Assembly (NCBI GenBank): GCA_965238125.1
Contig: OZ250179.1
Span: 1,116,001 to 1,180,000 of the forward strand
DNA from: UBA6623 sp965238125
Lineage (GTDB): Bacteria > Acidobacteriota > Terriglobia > Bryobacterales > UBA6623
Direction: 5' to 3'
DNA length: 64,000 nucleotides
The notes beneath the pieces were generated by a model. It saw only the letters and a program-made list of their open reading frames with translations, was not told the origin of the DNA and ran no database searches. The translations under genes were made by a program, and so were the position numbers. Numbering within the stretch: position 1 is the first letter of the stretch; each line of letters begins with the position of its first letter. Positions 47,345 through 54,935 of the stretch are shown in pieces.

Positions 47345-47729
47345 CGGATCCCTGTCGTCCCAATACTTCGGCGACGAGGTCGGGCAACGGCGGCTTTTCG
47401 ATGTCGACGACCTTTCTCGCGCCCCACGACCGAGCCGTCGACTCCGCCTCGGTTTGGTCGCAAATGACGACCCCGTCGGCCGCCTCAAGCCCCGCCGCCA
47501 ATTCGGCACGCGTCCGCTGATCGAGGACGGTCCGCCGGGGATTTTTGTCGGCATAGACGATGACGACCAGCAAGGCGCCCCGCTGCCGGGCTTCCCCGAG
47601 ACGGCGGCCGTGCTCGGGCCGCAAGATGTCGAACAGCCCTTTGGCGACCACCAGCGGCGCTGAAGAGTCCGCCGACGAAAAGCGCCGCTCGATGTCGGCC
47701 GCGCTGACAATTTTCTCGCGTGTATCCAT
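47328..47729 (-). CDS. RfaE2/HldE-C-like nucleotidyltransferase, active-site motif degenerate
   Basis: 133 residues from MDTREKIVSAADIERRFSSA. VVAKGLFDILRPEHGRRLGE aligns with the GCFDLLHPGHVRYL motif of ADP-heptose synthases, but the HxGH catalytic signature is changed to RPEH. Later, ALLVVIVYADKN, RTRAELAAGLEAADGVVICD and ARKVVDIEKP fit the cytidylyltransferase-like fold. Position between waaF and waaC supports a role in ADP-heptose supply, but the altered motif makes catalysis doubtful. Confidence 0.65.
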   Translation of the reverse strand: MDTREKIVSAADIERRFSSADSSAPLVVAKGLFDILRPEHGRRLGEARQRGALLVVIVYADKNPRRTVLDQRTRAELAAGLEAADGVVICDQTEAESTARSWGARKVVDIEKPPLPDLVAEVLGRQGSDGNTP

Positions 47730-47748
47730 GGGCTGACAGTGCGTCCGG

Positions 47749-48801
47749 CTATCGCTGAATATGTTTCTCCGCCGGCTGTTCGGTCGTGAGTGCGAGCGCC
47801 TCGCGCACGACCATTTCAACATCCACGCCCGTCATGCAAGGATGATCGATCGGGCACTCGCGCAGCAAGCACGGGCTGCAGTCGACGTTATGACGCACCA
47901 CCCGCGCGGACGCCGATACGGGGCCGGTGCGGATGTGGTCCGTGGCCCCGAATACCGCGACCGTCGGCACCCCCAACGCCGCCGCGACGTGCATCGACCC
48001 CGAGTCGTTGGTCAGGTACATCGCGCAGGCCGCCGCCAATTCAAGAAACTCGGCCAGGGTCGTTTTTCCGGACAGGCTGCGGGCTCGCGGCCCGGTCAGC
48101 TCGGCCACCCGCTCGCCGAGCACGGCCTCGCCGGCCGAACCAAAAACGACAACGCCGGCGTCCAGCTCCCTCGACAGCCGCGCGGCCGCCTCGGCAAACC
48201 GTTCCGGCAGCCAGCGCTTCGCCCCGCCGAACGCCGCGCCGGGGCTCACGCCGATCCAGCGCTCTTCCTCGAAGCCCCGCCGCCGCCATTGGGCCCGGCC
48301 GTCGGCCGCAAGCGCTGGCGCCGCCGACAACCGAATGTCGGGACAAGCCGGAAGTTCCTCAATCACCCCCGCCCGCCGCAGCAACTCGAGATAGTAGAAA
48401 CGTTCATGTGGAGGTGTCTCCCCGCGCTCGGGAACCCGAATCGGATCAGTCAACAGAGCCGAGCGTCCGTCCCGCGCATACCCGATGCGGCGCGGAATCC
48501 GCCCTAACCACGCTGTCAACGCCGCGTCGAAGGCATTTTGCAGCAGAATAGCCTGATCGTATCGGGTGCGGCGGAGTTCGCCGCCCAACCGCCACTTTCC
48601 CGCAAGCCCGCGGTGCCGTCCGGTGTTTTCATACTCCACGACCTCGTCGCAAAAGTCCTCGCGAGCATAGAGATCCGCCAACCACGGGCGCGTCAACAGC
48701 GTGATTTCGGCGTCCGCGTAAACATGGCGGATCTCGCGCAGCGCCGGAATCGACATCACCGCGTCGCCGAGCCAGTTCGTCGTTCGGACGAGAATTCTCA
48801 T
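47749..48801 (-). CDS. waaF: Heptosyltransferase II-like (ADP-heptose:LPS heptosyltransferase)
   Basis: 350 residues starting MRILVRTTNWLGDAVMSIPA, the hallmark of WaaF (NWLGDAVMS.P). IGVSPGAAFGGAKRWLPERF (GAxFGxAKRWP motif) and YLTNDSGSMHVAAALGVPTV complete the GT9 signature, and CSPCLLRECPIDHPCM resembles the WaaF C-terminal Cys cluster. It transfers the second heptose of the inner core at the inner membrane. Its ATG overlaps the waaA-lpxK stop by 4 nt, indicating translational coupling. Confidence 0.92.
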   Translation of the reverse strand: MRILVRTTNWLGDAVMSIPALREIRHVYADAEITLLTRPWLADLYAREDFCDEVVEYENTGRHRGLAGKWRLGGELRRTRYDQAILLQNAFDAALTAWLGRIPRRIGYARDGRSALLTDPIRVPERGETPPHERFYYLELLRRAGVIEELPACPDIRLSAAPALAADGRAQWRRRGFEEERWIGVSPGAAFGGAKRWLPERFAEAAARLSRELDAGVVVFGSAGEAVLGERVAELTGPRARSLSGKTTLAEFLELAAACAMYLTNDSGSMHVAAALGVPTVAVFGATDHIRTGPVSASARVVRHNVDCSPCLLRECPIDHPCMTGVDVEMVVREALALTTEQPAEKHIQR

Positions 48802-51248
48802 GACGATTCCCGCTGCCTCACGGCCTCGACGATCCGCCCGACCAACTCGTCGCCGTTTTCGACCTTCATTTCGATAGCGAGCCAAGCTAACGGCACGGCT
48901 CCGAAGAGTCGGGTCGCGGCGGCCTCGACGCCCTCTTGCTCAACAACGGTCCTCTCCACAGCGTGGCATAGGTTGACGAGGTCTTTCTCGGTCGTTACGA
49001 CAAGTTGTGCCTTGCTGTTCCAGGCTGCTCCCAGGATGGTTTCCACATCGGCGGGGGCGTAGCGATGGTGGTCGCGGAAGCACAGGCGTTCGGTCAACGC
49101 TCCTCCCGAGTCTTCGAGCAACCGAAAGAACGCATCTGGATTCCCGAGGCCGGCGAAGGCGAGAACCCGGCGCCCGGCAAGGTTCTCCATCGCTAGGTTC
49201 TTGCCGCCATGGACCTCGCACAGGTCCGCCGTTTTGATGCGCGAACGGTAGATGGGCGCCGACGGGTTCCATTGGCGCAAGCACTCTTCGACAGCGCTGT
49301 AGTCACGGTCGGCTTGCGTCCGGGTCAGAAGAAAGGCCGAGGCCCGAGCCAAGCCCGACAGCGGTTCCCGCAAGCGACCCAGGGGAAGCACCTCCCCGCC
49401 CCCGAACGGGTCGTCGGCGTCGATCAGAACGAGGTCGAAATCACGGCTGAGTCGGAAGTGCTGAAAGCCGTCGTCGAGCACGAATACTTCCGGTACAGCC
49501 GCGTTTTCGACCGCAGCGACATCCTCCATCCGGCGACCAACGCGATAGCGGTCGGCTCCGATTCCGAGCGGGATCGAAATTTCCCGGCGACGAAACCGCC
49601 GCAGCATCAGTTGCGCCTCGTCCCCGCCCACCAAAGGCGAGAGCGTTTCACCCGCTCCGACGACGGTTTCCGACTCCGGATCAGCCCGACGATATCCACG
49701 CGTCAGCACGGCCGGACGCACGCCGCCGGCGCTAAGTTCTTCGACCAGCCACATGACCGTCGGCGTCTTGCCCGTTCCGCCGACGGTCATGTTGCCTACG
49801 CACACGGTAAACGCGTCGAGCCGTCGGCGTTTGCGGTAACCCTTCTCATAAGCCGCTCGGTCGGCACGAGCCCCCGCTTTCCAGAGCGCGGCCGGGAGGT
49901 ACAGAGCTGCGGCTTTCACACCTCCCACGGGTGCGGGCAGCGGGACCGATCGATACAGTGGCTCGGCCTCGGCGACCGCGCGATCCGCCGCGCCACGTCG
50001 TTTCTCGGCCGCCTCTCGAGCCCGCGCGCCGAGTTTTCCGGCCTTGTGAGGATCCGACAAGACCTGCTCGAATGCCCCGGCCAGTTCGTCGGCGTTGTTG
50101 ACTTGGACAATCGCCCGATCACACAGCATGCGGTCGGCCACGTCGCGGAAATTCTGCATGTGCGGTCCGACGATTATGGGGCGTCCATGCGCGGCCGGCT
50201 CAAGGATGTTATGCCCGCCCCAACCGTTTAACGAGCCGCCGACGAAGACGAGATCCGCGCGGGAGTAGAGCGAGGCCAACTCACCGACGCTGTCGAGCAG
50301 AAAGACCGAGGGCAACGCGGCCGGAGCCCCTTCCCCCCCCCTAAGCGTGGAACGTCGCACGAGTGGCAGCCCGCAAGCTTCAACGGCCTCCGCCGCCTCG
50401 CCAAACCGGCTCGGGTGCCGCGGCGCGATGACCAGCAGGGCGCGCGGCCGGTTTCGCGCGATTTCCCGAAAGGCCTCGACGACCGGGCCTTCTTCGGTTT
50501 GCCGGGTGCTTCCCGCGACCAGAATCGGTTTCGCGTCGAGTTGATCGAAGAAGCGCGCCAGGTCGGCCGGCAACGCCGCATCGCTCGCCGTGAAATCATA
50601 CTTGAGGTTCCCGCCGACCGAGACGTTTGCCTCCGGCGCCCCCGCCGCGAGAAAGCGATCGCGGTCCTGTTCCGACTGCACCAGAATCCGGTCAACCTCG
50701 CCGAGAACCGCGCCAAAGAACCATCGGAAGCGCGCATACCGGGGCGCCGAGCGGTCCGACATTCTTCCGTTGACCATCATCAGGCCGGCCCCATGTCGCT
50801 TCGCAAGACGGAAGAAGTTCGGCCAGATTTCCGTTTCGGCGACGATCACCAGCCGCGGCCGAATGGTTTCCAAGGCTCGTCGCAAGGCAAAAGGTAGATC
50901 GAGAGGCAGGTAGAAAACGCCGTCAAGCAACGACGAAAGCCTTTCTTCGGCCACCTGCCGGCCCTCGGGCGTAGTCATACTCAGAAAGACCGGAGCCCCC
51001 GGGAAGCTTGCCCGCAAGCGTCCGAGCAGTGATTCGGCCGAGGCTGTTTCGCCGACCGACACGGCATGCAACCAGATTGCGTCCCGGCGGGTCTGTTGAC
51101 TCGCCCGTTGCCATGACGCGGGCAAGCGCCCCAGCCGTTCCAAAAGCCGCTCCCCGCGAATTCCACGAAACCAAGATCGCGCCAGAGCGTAAGGAAACAG
51201 TAAGGGCGACAAAATCGCGAGCAAAAGGTTGTAGACGAAATACGCCAA
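48798..51248 (-). CDS. waaA-lpxK: Fused Kdo transferase (WaaA) and lipid A 4'-kinase (LpxK)
   Basis: 816 residues in one frame. Residues 1-425 are WaaA: membrane anchor FVYNLLLAILSPLLFPYALA, WLHAVSVGETASA, VIVAETEIWPNFFRLAKRHG, VFVGGSLNGWGGHNILEPAA. Residues about 440-816 are LpxK: Walker A GNMTVGGTGKTPTV near 485-496, LTRGYRR, VFVLDDGFQHFRLSRDFDLV, FRDHHRYAP. LpxK phosphorylates the disaccharide-1-phosphate lipid A precursor, and WaaA then adds Kdo, so consecutive reactions are tethered. The order in the polypeptide is reversed relative to the pathway. No internal start is needed and the join lies in a continuous Ala/Arg-rich stretch. First gene of the LPS core operon. Confidence 0.93.
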   Translation of the reverse strand: MAYFVYNLLLAILSPLLFPYALARSWFRGIRGERLLERLGRLPASWQRASQQTRRDAIWLHAVSVGETASAESLLGRLRASFPGAPVFLSMTTPEGRQVAEERLSSLLDGVFYLPLDLPFALRRALETIRPRLVIVAETEIWPNFFRLAKRHGAGLMMVNGRMSDRSAPRYARFRWFFGAVLGEVDRILVQSEQDRDRFLAAGAPEANVSVGGNLKYDFTASDAALPADLARFFDQLDAKPILVAGSTRQTEEGPVVEAFREIARNRPRALLVIAPRHPSRFGEAAEAVEACGLPLVRRSTLRGGEGAPAALPSVFLLDSVGELASLYSRADLVFVGGSLNGWGGHNILEPAAHGRPIIVGPHMQNFRDVADRMLCDRAIVQVNNADELAGAFEQVLSDPHKAGKLGARAREAAEKRRGAADRAVAEAEPLYRSVPLPAPVGGVKAAALYLPAALWKAGARADRAAYEKGYRKRRRLDAFTVCVGNMTVGGTGKTPTVMWLVEELSAGGVRPAVLTRGYRRADPESETVVGAGETLSPLVGGDEAQLMLRRFRRREISIPLGIGADRYRVGRRMEDVAAVENAAVPEVFVLDDGFQHFRLSRDFDLVLIDADDPFGGGEVLPLGRLREPLSGLARASAFLLTRTQADRDYSAVEECLRQWNPSAPIYRSRIKTADLCEVHGGKNLAMENLAGRRVLAFAGLGNPDAFFRLLEDSGGALTERLCFRDHHRYAPADVETILGAAWNSKAQLVVTTEKDLVNLCHAVERTVVEQEGVEAAATRLFGAVPLAWLAIEMKVENGDELVGRIVEAVRQRESS

Positions 51249-51286
51249 GTCCGCCGTGTCTCTTTCCGTCCGCCGTGTCTCTTTAT
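51249..51286. repeat. 19-bp tandem duplication in a divergent promoter region
   Basis: GTCCGCCGTGTCTCTTT occurs twice in direct tandem (51249 and 51268) between the divergently transcribed waaA-lpxK and exported-protein genes. It could be an operator pair or replication slippage. Confidence 0.7.
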
Positions 51287-51917
51287 GGGAACATACAACT
51301 ATATGCCGAGGTTGCTGATCGCGGTCCTCGTCGCCGCCTTCGCGGGAGTTCCCGTTACGGCCAAGGACACTTTTCGCGTACGGCCGGCGGAAAAATATTC
51401 GGCCAAGCAGAAACAGGGCAAAGTGATTCTCGCCGTGAAACCCTACCGCTCCGAGAAGGAGATGAAAACGGCATTCGGCAAGGCCAAGCCCTACAAGTTC
51501 GGCGTGCTGCCCATCTTGGTTGTGCTTGACAACGGATCAGACCACGCGCTGAGCTTGAAGGACCTGAAGGTTCGTTTCATCACGGCCGACCGTGAAGGCA
51601 TCGAGCCGATGACCGAACAAGACTTAACCTACTTCCAGCCGAGCACGAAACCGAAAGAGCGCCCCACGTACCTGCCGCCCATTCCCGGGCTGGGTCGTGG
51701 CGGGCTCAAGAAAGGGCCGCTGGCGAAACCGGAAATCACGCGACTCGCTTTCAAGGCCCCGATCGTCCCCCCACAAAGTGCGGTCAGCGGGTTTTTCTAC
51801 TACATGACCGGCCGAGAGCCCGACCCTGTTCCCGGAGCGTCGGTTTATCTTTCCGGCGTGCGGGATCTGACGACCGGACAGGAACTTTTCTACTTCGAGA
51901 TCGAACTCAAAAAGTAG
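51285..51917 (+). CDS. Exported protein of unknown function
   Basis: 210 residues. A Sec signal peptide follows the second Met (MPRLLIAVLVAAFAGVPVTA), so ATG 51303 may be the true start. The body (DTFRVRPAEKYSAKQKQGKV, LPILVVLDNGSDHALSLKDL, GLGRGGLKKGP, VSGFFYYMTGREPDPVPGAS, LTTGQELFYFEIEL) looks like a periplasmic beta-rich domain. I do not recognise the family, though similar proteins occur in Acidobacteria. Divergent from the LPS operon. Confidence 0.65.
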   Translation: MGTYNYMPRLLIAVLVAAFAGVPVTAKDTFRVRPAEKYSAKQKQGKVILAVKPYRSEKEMKTAFGKAKPYKFGVLPILVVLDNGSDHALSLKDLKVRFITADREGIEPMTEQDLTYFQPSTKPKERPTYLPPIPGLGRGGLKKGPLAKPEITRLAFKAPIVPPQSAVSGFFYYMTGREPDPVPGASVYLSGVRDLTTGQELFYFEIELKK

Positions 51918-51933
51918 ACCGGGCGAAGCAGAG

Positions 51934-52025
51934 GCGTGGACGGAAGTCCACGCTCCGGCACGGAAGTTCCGAAAGGGTCTTCATCAAGACCTTGGGACGC
52001 GGCAAACGTGGACTTCCGTCCACGT
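51934..52025. repeat. Pair of palindromic repeats (GTGGACGGAAGTCCAC type)
   Basis: GCGTGGACGGAAGTCCACGC at 51934-51953 and ACGTGGACTTCCGTCCACGT at 52006-52025 (inverted relative to the first), separated by a short spacer. Related palindromes occur at 53402-53425 and 53455-53480, giving a REP/BIME-like family flanking the aroF gene on both sides. Confidence 0.75.
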
Positions 52026-52059
52026 CTCCGCCGCGGGCTTGAGTGGTGCCGTTGGGGAA

Positions 52060-53097
52060 CTACGCCGGGGCCAACTCGCTGACTCGCGACGCCTTCCACA
52101 ACTCAAGATACGGCGCGAGGTCCTTCATCAAGCGGTCGAACTCGGCAAACGTCAGCGACTGCTCACCGTCGCTCCAAGCCTTCTGCGGGTCCGGGTGAAC
52201 CTCGACCATAATGCCGTCGGCGCCCACGGCAACCGAGGCGCGAGCCAGCGGCGGAATCAGATGCCGCTTCCCGGCCGCGTGAGCAGGGTCGAGAATGACC
52301 GGCAGGTGGGTCAGCTCGTGCAAGACCGGCACGGCACTGATGTCCATCGTGTTGCGAGTCGCCGTCTCGAAGGTGCGGATGCCCCGCTCGCACAGCAGCA
52401 CGTTCGGGTTCCCTTCCGACACGATGTATTCGGCCGAAAGCAGCAACTCCTTGATCGTCGAGCTGAGGCCGCGCTTGAGCATTACCGGACAATTAACGCG
52501 TCCCACGGCTTTGAGCAAAGGGAAGTTCTGGACGTTGCGTGCGCCGATCTGCAAGATGTCGGTGTAGTCGGCCACGAGGTCGACGTTGACGACCGTCATC
52601 ACCTCGGTGATGATCGCCAGTCCGCTCGCGTCGCCGGCCTTGCGCAGCAATTTCAGCCCTTCTTCCTCGAGGCCCTGGAAGCTGTAGGGCGAGCTGCGCG
52701 GCTTGTAGGCGCCCCCGCGAAGAAGGTTGCCGCCCGCCGCGGCAACGGCTTCGGCGGTGGCCATAATCTGGTCTTCGGTCTCCACCGAGCAGGGACCCGC
52801 TATCACGGCGAAATTCTCGCCCCCGATGTTCACCCCGCCAACAGAGATCTCCGTCTTCTCCGACTTGAATTGCTTGCTGACGAACTTGTAGGGAACTGAG
52901 ATCGGCACGGCGCTCTCCACCCCCTCGCAGGCTCGCAACGATTCCAAACAGTGTGTCACGTCTCCCACCCCCACGGCCGCGATTACCACGCGCTCCGTTC
53001 CTTGAATCGAATGGACCTTGAACCCAAACTCGTCGATGCGTTTGCAAACTTGGTCAGCCTGCTCTTGGTCGGCGCCGAGCTTCATCGAAATGATCAT
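52060..53097 (-). CDS. aroF: DAHP synthase, type I-beta with regulatory N-terminal domain
   Basis: 345 residues from MIISMKLGADQEQADQVCKR. The N-terminal ~70 residues form the ferredoxin-like regulatory domain of the Thermotoga-type enzyme. The barrel shows VIAGPCSVETEDQ, GAYKPRSSPYSFQG, IGARNVQNFPLL, LKRGLSSTIKELLLSAEY, LCERGIRTFE, ILDPAHAAGKR and GIMVEVHPDPQKAWSDGEQS with the metal ligands Cys, His, Glu and Asp. It condenses phosphoenolpyruvate with erythrose-4-phosphate, the first step of aromatic biosynthesis, and the N-domain of this type is feedback-inhibited by Tyr or Phe. The frame extends upstream through the terminator, which is clearly non-coding. An AGG lies 6 bases before the ATG. 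Confidence 0.95.
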   Translation of the reverse strand: MIISMKLGADQEQADQVCKRIDEFGFKVHSIQGTERVVIAAVGVGDVTHCLESLRACEGVESAVPISVPYKFVSKQFKSEKTEISVGGVNIGGENFAVIAGPCSVETEDQIMATAEAVAAAGGNLLRGGAYKPRSSPYSFQGLEEEGLKLLRKAGDASGLAIITEVMTVVNVDLVADYTDILQIGARNVQNFPLLKAVGRVNCPVMLKRGLSSTIKELLLSAEYIVSEGNPNVLLCERGIRTFETATRNTMDISAVPVLHELTHLPVILDPAHAAGKRHLIPPLARASVAVGADGIMVEVHPDPQKAWSDGEQSLTFAEFDRLMKDLAPYLELWKASRVSELAPA

Positions 53098-53143
53098 GAT
53101 TACCTGTCCATCCCCCGTGCTCCCGAAAGTGGCGGGAGCAAAC

Positions 53144-53208
53144 AAAAAACCCACTCCGTAGAGTGGGGTTTGAAACGATTCCGAGTCCAACCGAAGCCAC
53201 TCTACGGA
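53144..53208 (-). promoter_or_regulatory. Transcription attenuator of aroF: antiterminator and terminator
   Basis: On the minus strand, arm 2 (TCCGTAGAGTGG, 53208-53197) begins right after the leader stop codon. Arm 3 (CCACTCTACGGA, 53166-53155) is its exact 12-base reverse complement. Arm 3 also contains the 5' side of a terminator: CCCACTC, loop TACG, GAGTGGG (53167-53150), followed by six T (53149-53144). The two structures are mutually exclusive, as in the trp leader. A further hairpin (GCTCCCG/CGGGAGC) lies between the terminator and the aroF ribosome site. Confidence 0.88.
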
Positions 53209-53280
53209 TCAACGACCCGTAAATCGAAACCAACGAAAATAGGCTTGGCGGACTCTCATCGCAACAGTATTTTGTACCAT
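53209..53280 (-). CDS. aroF leader peptide, rich in aromatic residues
   Basis: A 23-residue ORF ending ...RQAYFRWFRFTGR-stop, with Tyr, Phe, Trp, Phe and Phe within eight codons. It starts at ATG 53280, with an in-frame ATG at 53259 as an alternative. The stop (53209-53211) is immediately followed by antiterminator arm 2, so a ribosome finishing the peptide would cover arm 2 and allow the terminator, while a ribosome stalled at the aromatic codons would leave arm 2 free. A possible TTTACA-N18-TACAAA promoter overlaps the first ATG; if used, translation would begin at the second ATG. Confidence 0.85.
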   Translation of the reverse strand: MVQNTVAMRVRQAYFRWFRFTGR

Positions 53281-53401
53281 GACCGGGGACCGCTTGTAAA
53301 GTCCTTTTGTGTGACGACGCACAGTTCGACAGGACCGCCTGTCGCGCCGGCCGGCGGCGGGCGAGATAAACAGCGGAGATACAGGCGGCGGCACGAGCCA
53401 T

Positions 53402-53480
53402 GAGCGCGGACCGGAGTCCGCGGCCCCATTTCGATGGCTCGCAGAACGCAGCGGCGGAGCGTGGACGGAAGTCCATGCTA
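53402..53480. repeat. Second pair of GTGGAC-type palindromes
   Basis: GCGCGGACCGGAGTCCGCGG near 53404-53423 and GCGTGGACGGAAGTCCATGC near 53459-53478, variants of the palindromes at 51934 and 52006. The 53191-53616 region otherwise holds only the aroF leader and, at its end, the GGAGG of the YtxH gene. Confidence 0.65.
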
Positions 53481-53616
53481 AGCCCTGCTAAGCTCGGTTT
53501 CATCGCGGTGAACCGAGCGCTGCCCCAGGCTCACTCTCCATTTGGATGTTGTCCGCCCATGGTCGGGGGCGTCGGTCGGGCCGCTATCTTTTATACTAAA
53601 AGTTGGAGGGAAATTC

Positions 53617-53928
53617 ATGGCTGACAACAATAGCGCCGCTAATCTGGCTTGGTTTTTGACTGGGGCCGCCCTGGGAGCGGCGACCGCCCTGCTGCTCGCC
53701 CCGCGGACCGGCGACGAAACACGCGAATATCTGCGGAAAAGAGCAGAGGAGGGACGGGGTCAACTTGGACGTTCAGGCCGCGAGGCTTTGGACCGCGGTC
53801 GCGAACTCTATGATCGAGGGAAAGAGCTCGCCGACGACGCGGCGGAGATCTTCGAAAAGGGACGCGAGGCCGTCAAGAAAGTGCGCAGCGACAAGGACAA
53901 GGAAGCTTCCGAAACCGCCTCCGGCTGA
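53617..53928 (+). CDS. YtxH-like small membrane/stress protein
   Basis: 103 residues from an ATG preceded by GGAGG. N-terminal membrane helix AANLAWFLTGAALGAATALLLAPRTGDETR, matching the YtxH/GvpP-like start (G...GA.AALLLAP.SG.E.R), followed by a charged amphipathic helix (LDRGRELYDRGKELADDAAE). Family members are small and abundant under general stress, with unknown molecular role. A TATACT hexamer 24 bases upstream could be its -10 element. Confidence 0.8.
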   Translation: MADNNSAANLAWFLTGAALGAATALLLAPRTGDETREYLRKRAEEGRGQLGRSGREALDRGRELYDRGKELADDAAEIFEKGREAVKKVRSDKDKEASETASG

Positions 53929-54053
53929 CCGAGCTGAAACGCCTCTCGTTCAGGCGCGGACGCGACTCTTCCGCCGTCTATCTGGAATTGCCGGTTGCGT
54001 TCGTCGTCTTGGCAACGCCGCAATCGATCTCGCCACGAACCACGTCGAAAGAC

Positions 54054-54082
54054 AAAAAGGCCCGGTACGCCACCCGGGCCTT
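54054..54082 (-). terminator. Terminator between the YtxH and dksA-like genes
   Basis: Read on the minus strand: AAGGCCCGG, a short loop, CCGGGCCTT, then TTTTT. Placed just after the dksA-like stop codon, so it ends that transcript. The symmetric stem could also stop YtxH transcription from the other side. Confidence 0.85.
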
Positions 54083-54106
54083 GTAACGTTTCCCGAGACG
54101 TTGCGC

Positions 54107-54511
54107 TTACCGAAATGGCCGGCGCACGGCCGAGTCGTCTTCATTCGTTGACAGCTCTTCCTGGCAGGTGACGCAATATGTAGCCCAGGTCACGGCTTCC
54201 AAACGCTTCATCGAGATAGGCTCCTCGCATTCCAGGCATGTTCCGTATTCGCCTACCTCGATGCGCTCGACGGCATCCTCGATTTCGCGCAGCAGCATCA
54301 CATCGATGTTGTTACGGTTGAGGAAAATCCATTCCTCGTGACTCTGGCCCGGCAATTCCTCGAGGTTCAGCGGCTCGCCGCCGTGCGCCAATGTCTTCGC
54401 CGCCGCCGATGACTGCAGATTATCGCGGAGCTCCGCTGCCTTGGCATCGAGGAGCTTCCGGAAGCGGTTGATCTGCGCTTTCGTGAGAGCTTTGGTCAAT
54501 GTGCTCGGCAT
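54107..54511 (-). CDS. DksA/TraR-type zinc-finger transcription factor
   Basis: 134 residues. N-terminal coiled coil (TKAQINRFRKLLDAKAAELR...REIEDAVERIEVGEYG), then a four-cysteine zinc finger GTCLECEEPISMKRLEAVTW, ATYCVTCQEEL. DksA binds the RNA polymerase secondary channel and works with ppGpp. The coiled-coil tip lacks an obvious DxxDxA motif, so it may be a DksA-like factor (as annotated in Acidobacteria) and not the canonical one. Confidence 0.85.
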   Translation of the reverse strand: MPSTLTKALTKAQINRFRKLLDAKAAELRDNLQSSAAAKTLAHGGEPLNLEELPGQSHEEWIFLNRNNIDVMLLREIEDAVERIEVGEYGTCLECEEPISMKRLEAVTWATYCVTCQEELSTNEDDSAVRRPFR

Positions 54512-54935
54512 GATTCACCTTCCGTCCTTGAACTGAGGCTGCGTTCGTTGCCTATCGAAAAGCAGCCGGCCCTTGACAACTTCTGTCTATATCGTCGCCT
54601 TGGCCCGGCATTATTAGACTCCTCGCGACACGAACCCGTTTCACAAGCGGGGCGAGCCGCACGAAGTTTCCTCGTGCAAAGATCGACGTGGATTGTTAGC
54701 CGGTCGAGTGGCGGTACTCAACCGGGAGCGGGCGGAATCGTTCGAGCCGTGCGAGCGGAGCCGTTTACGGTTGGCAACCCAGGCTCCCAAATCACTTTGA
54801 ACCTAATATGTATCAAGATTATACGGAGGCGGAAGGCTGTTGGCAACAAAAAACTTCGAGAAACTTCGTCAAACCCAGCCGGGAGCTACCGTTCTTTCGC
54901 GTAGTCGGACCTACACCGCGGGCTGCCGGCCCCTA
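54512..54935. other. Intergenic region with a 38-bp dispersed repeat
   Basis: About 420 bases upstream of the dksA-like gene. It carries the 38-bp block (54893-54930, beginning TCTTTCGCGTAGTCGGA) that also occurs at 46155-46192. No gene recognised. The region ends at the TA target of the next IS. Confidence 0.5.

Noticed and set aside
45653..47467. Long plus-strand open frame (about 600 codons)
   Set aside because: It runs antisense to waaC and across repeat DNA. The translation is Arg/Pro-rich without domain motifs, typical of GC-rich shadow frames.
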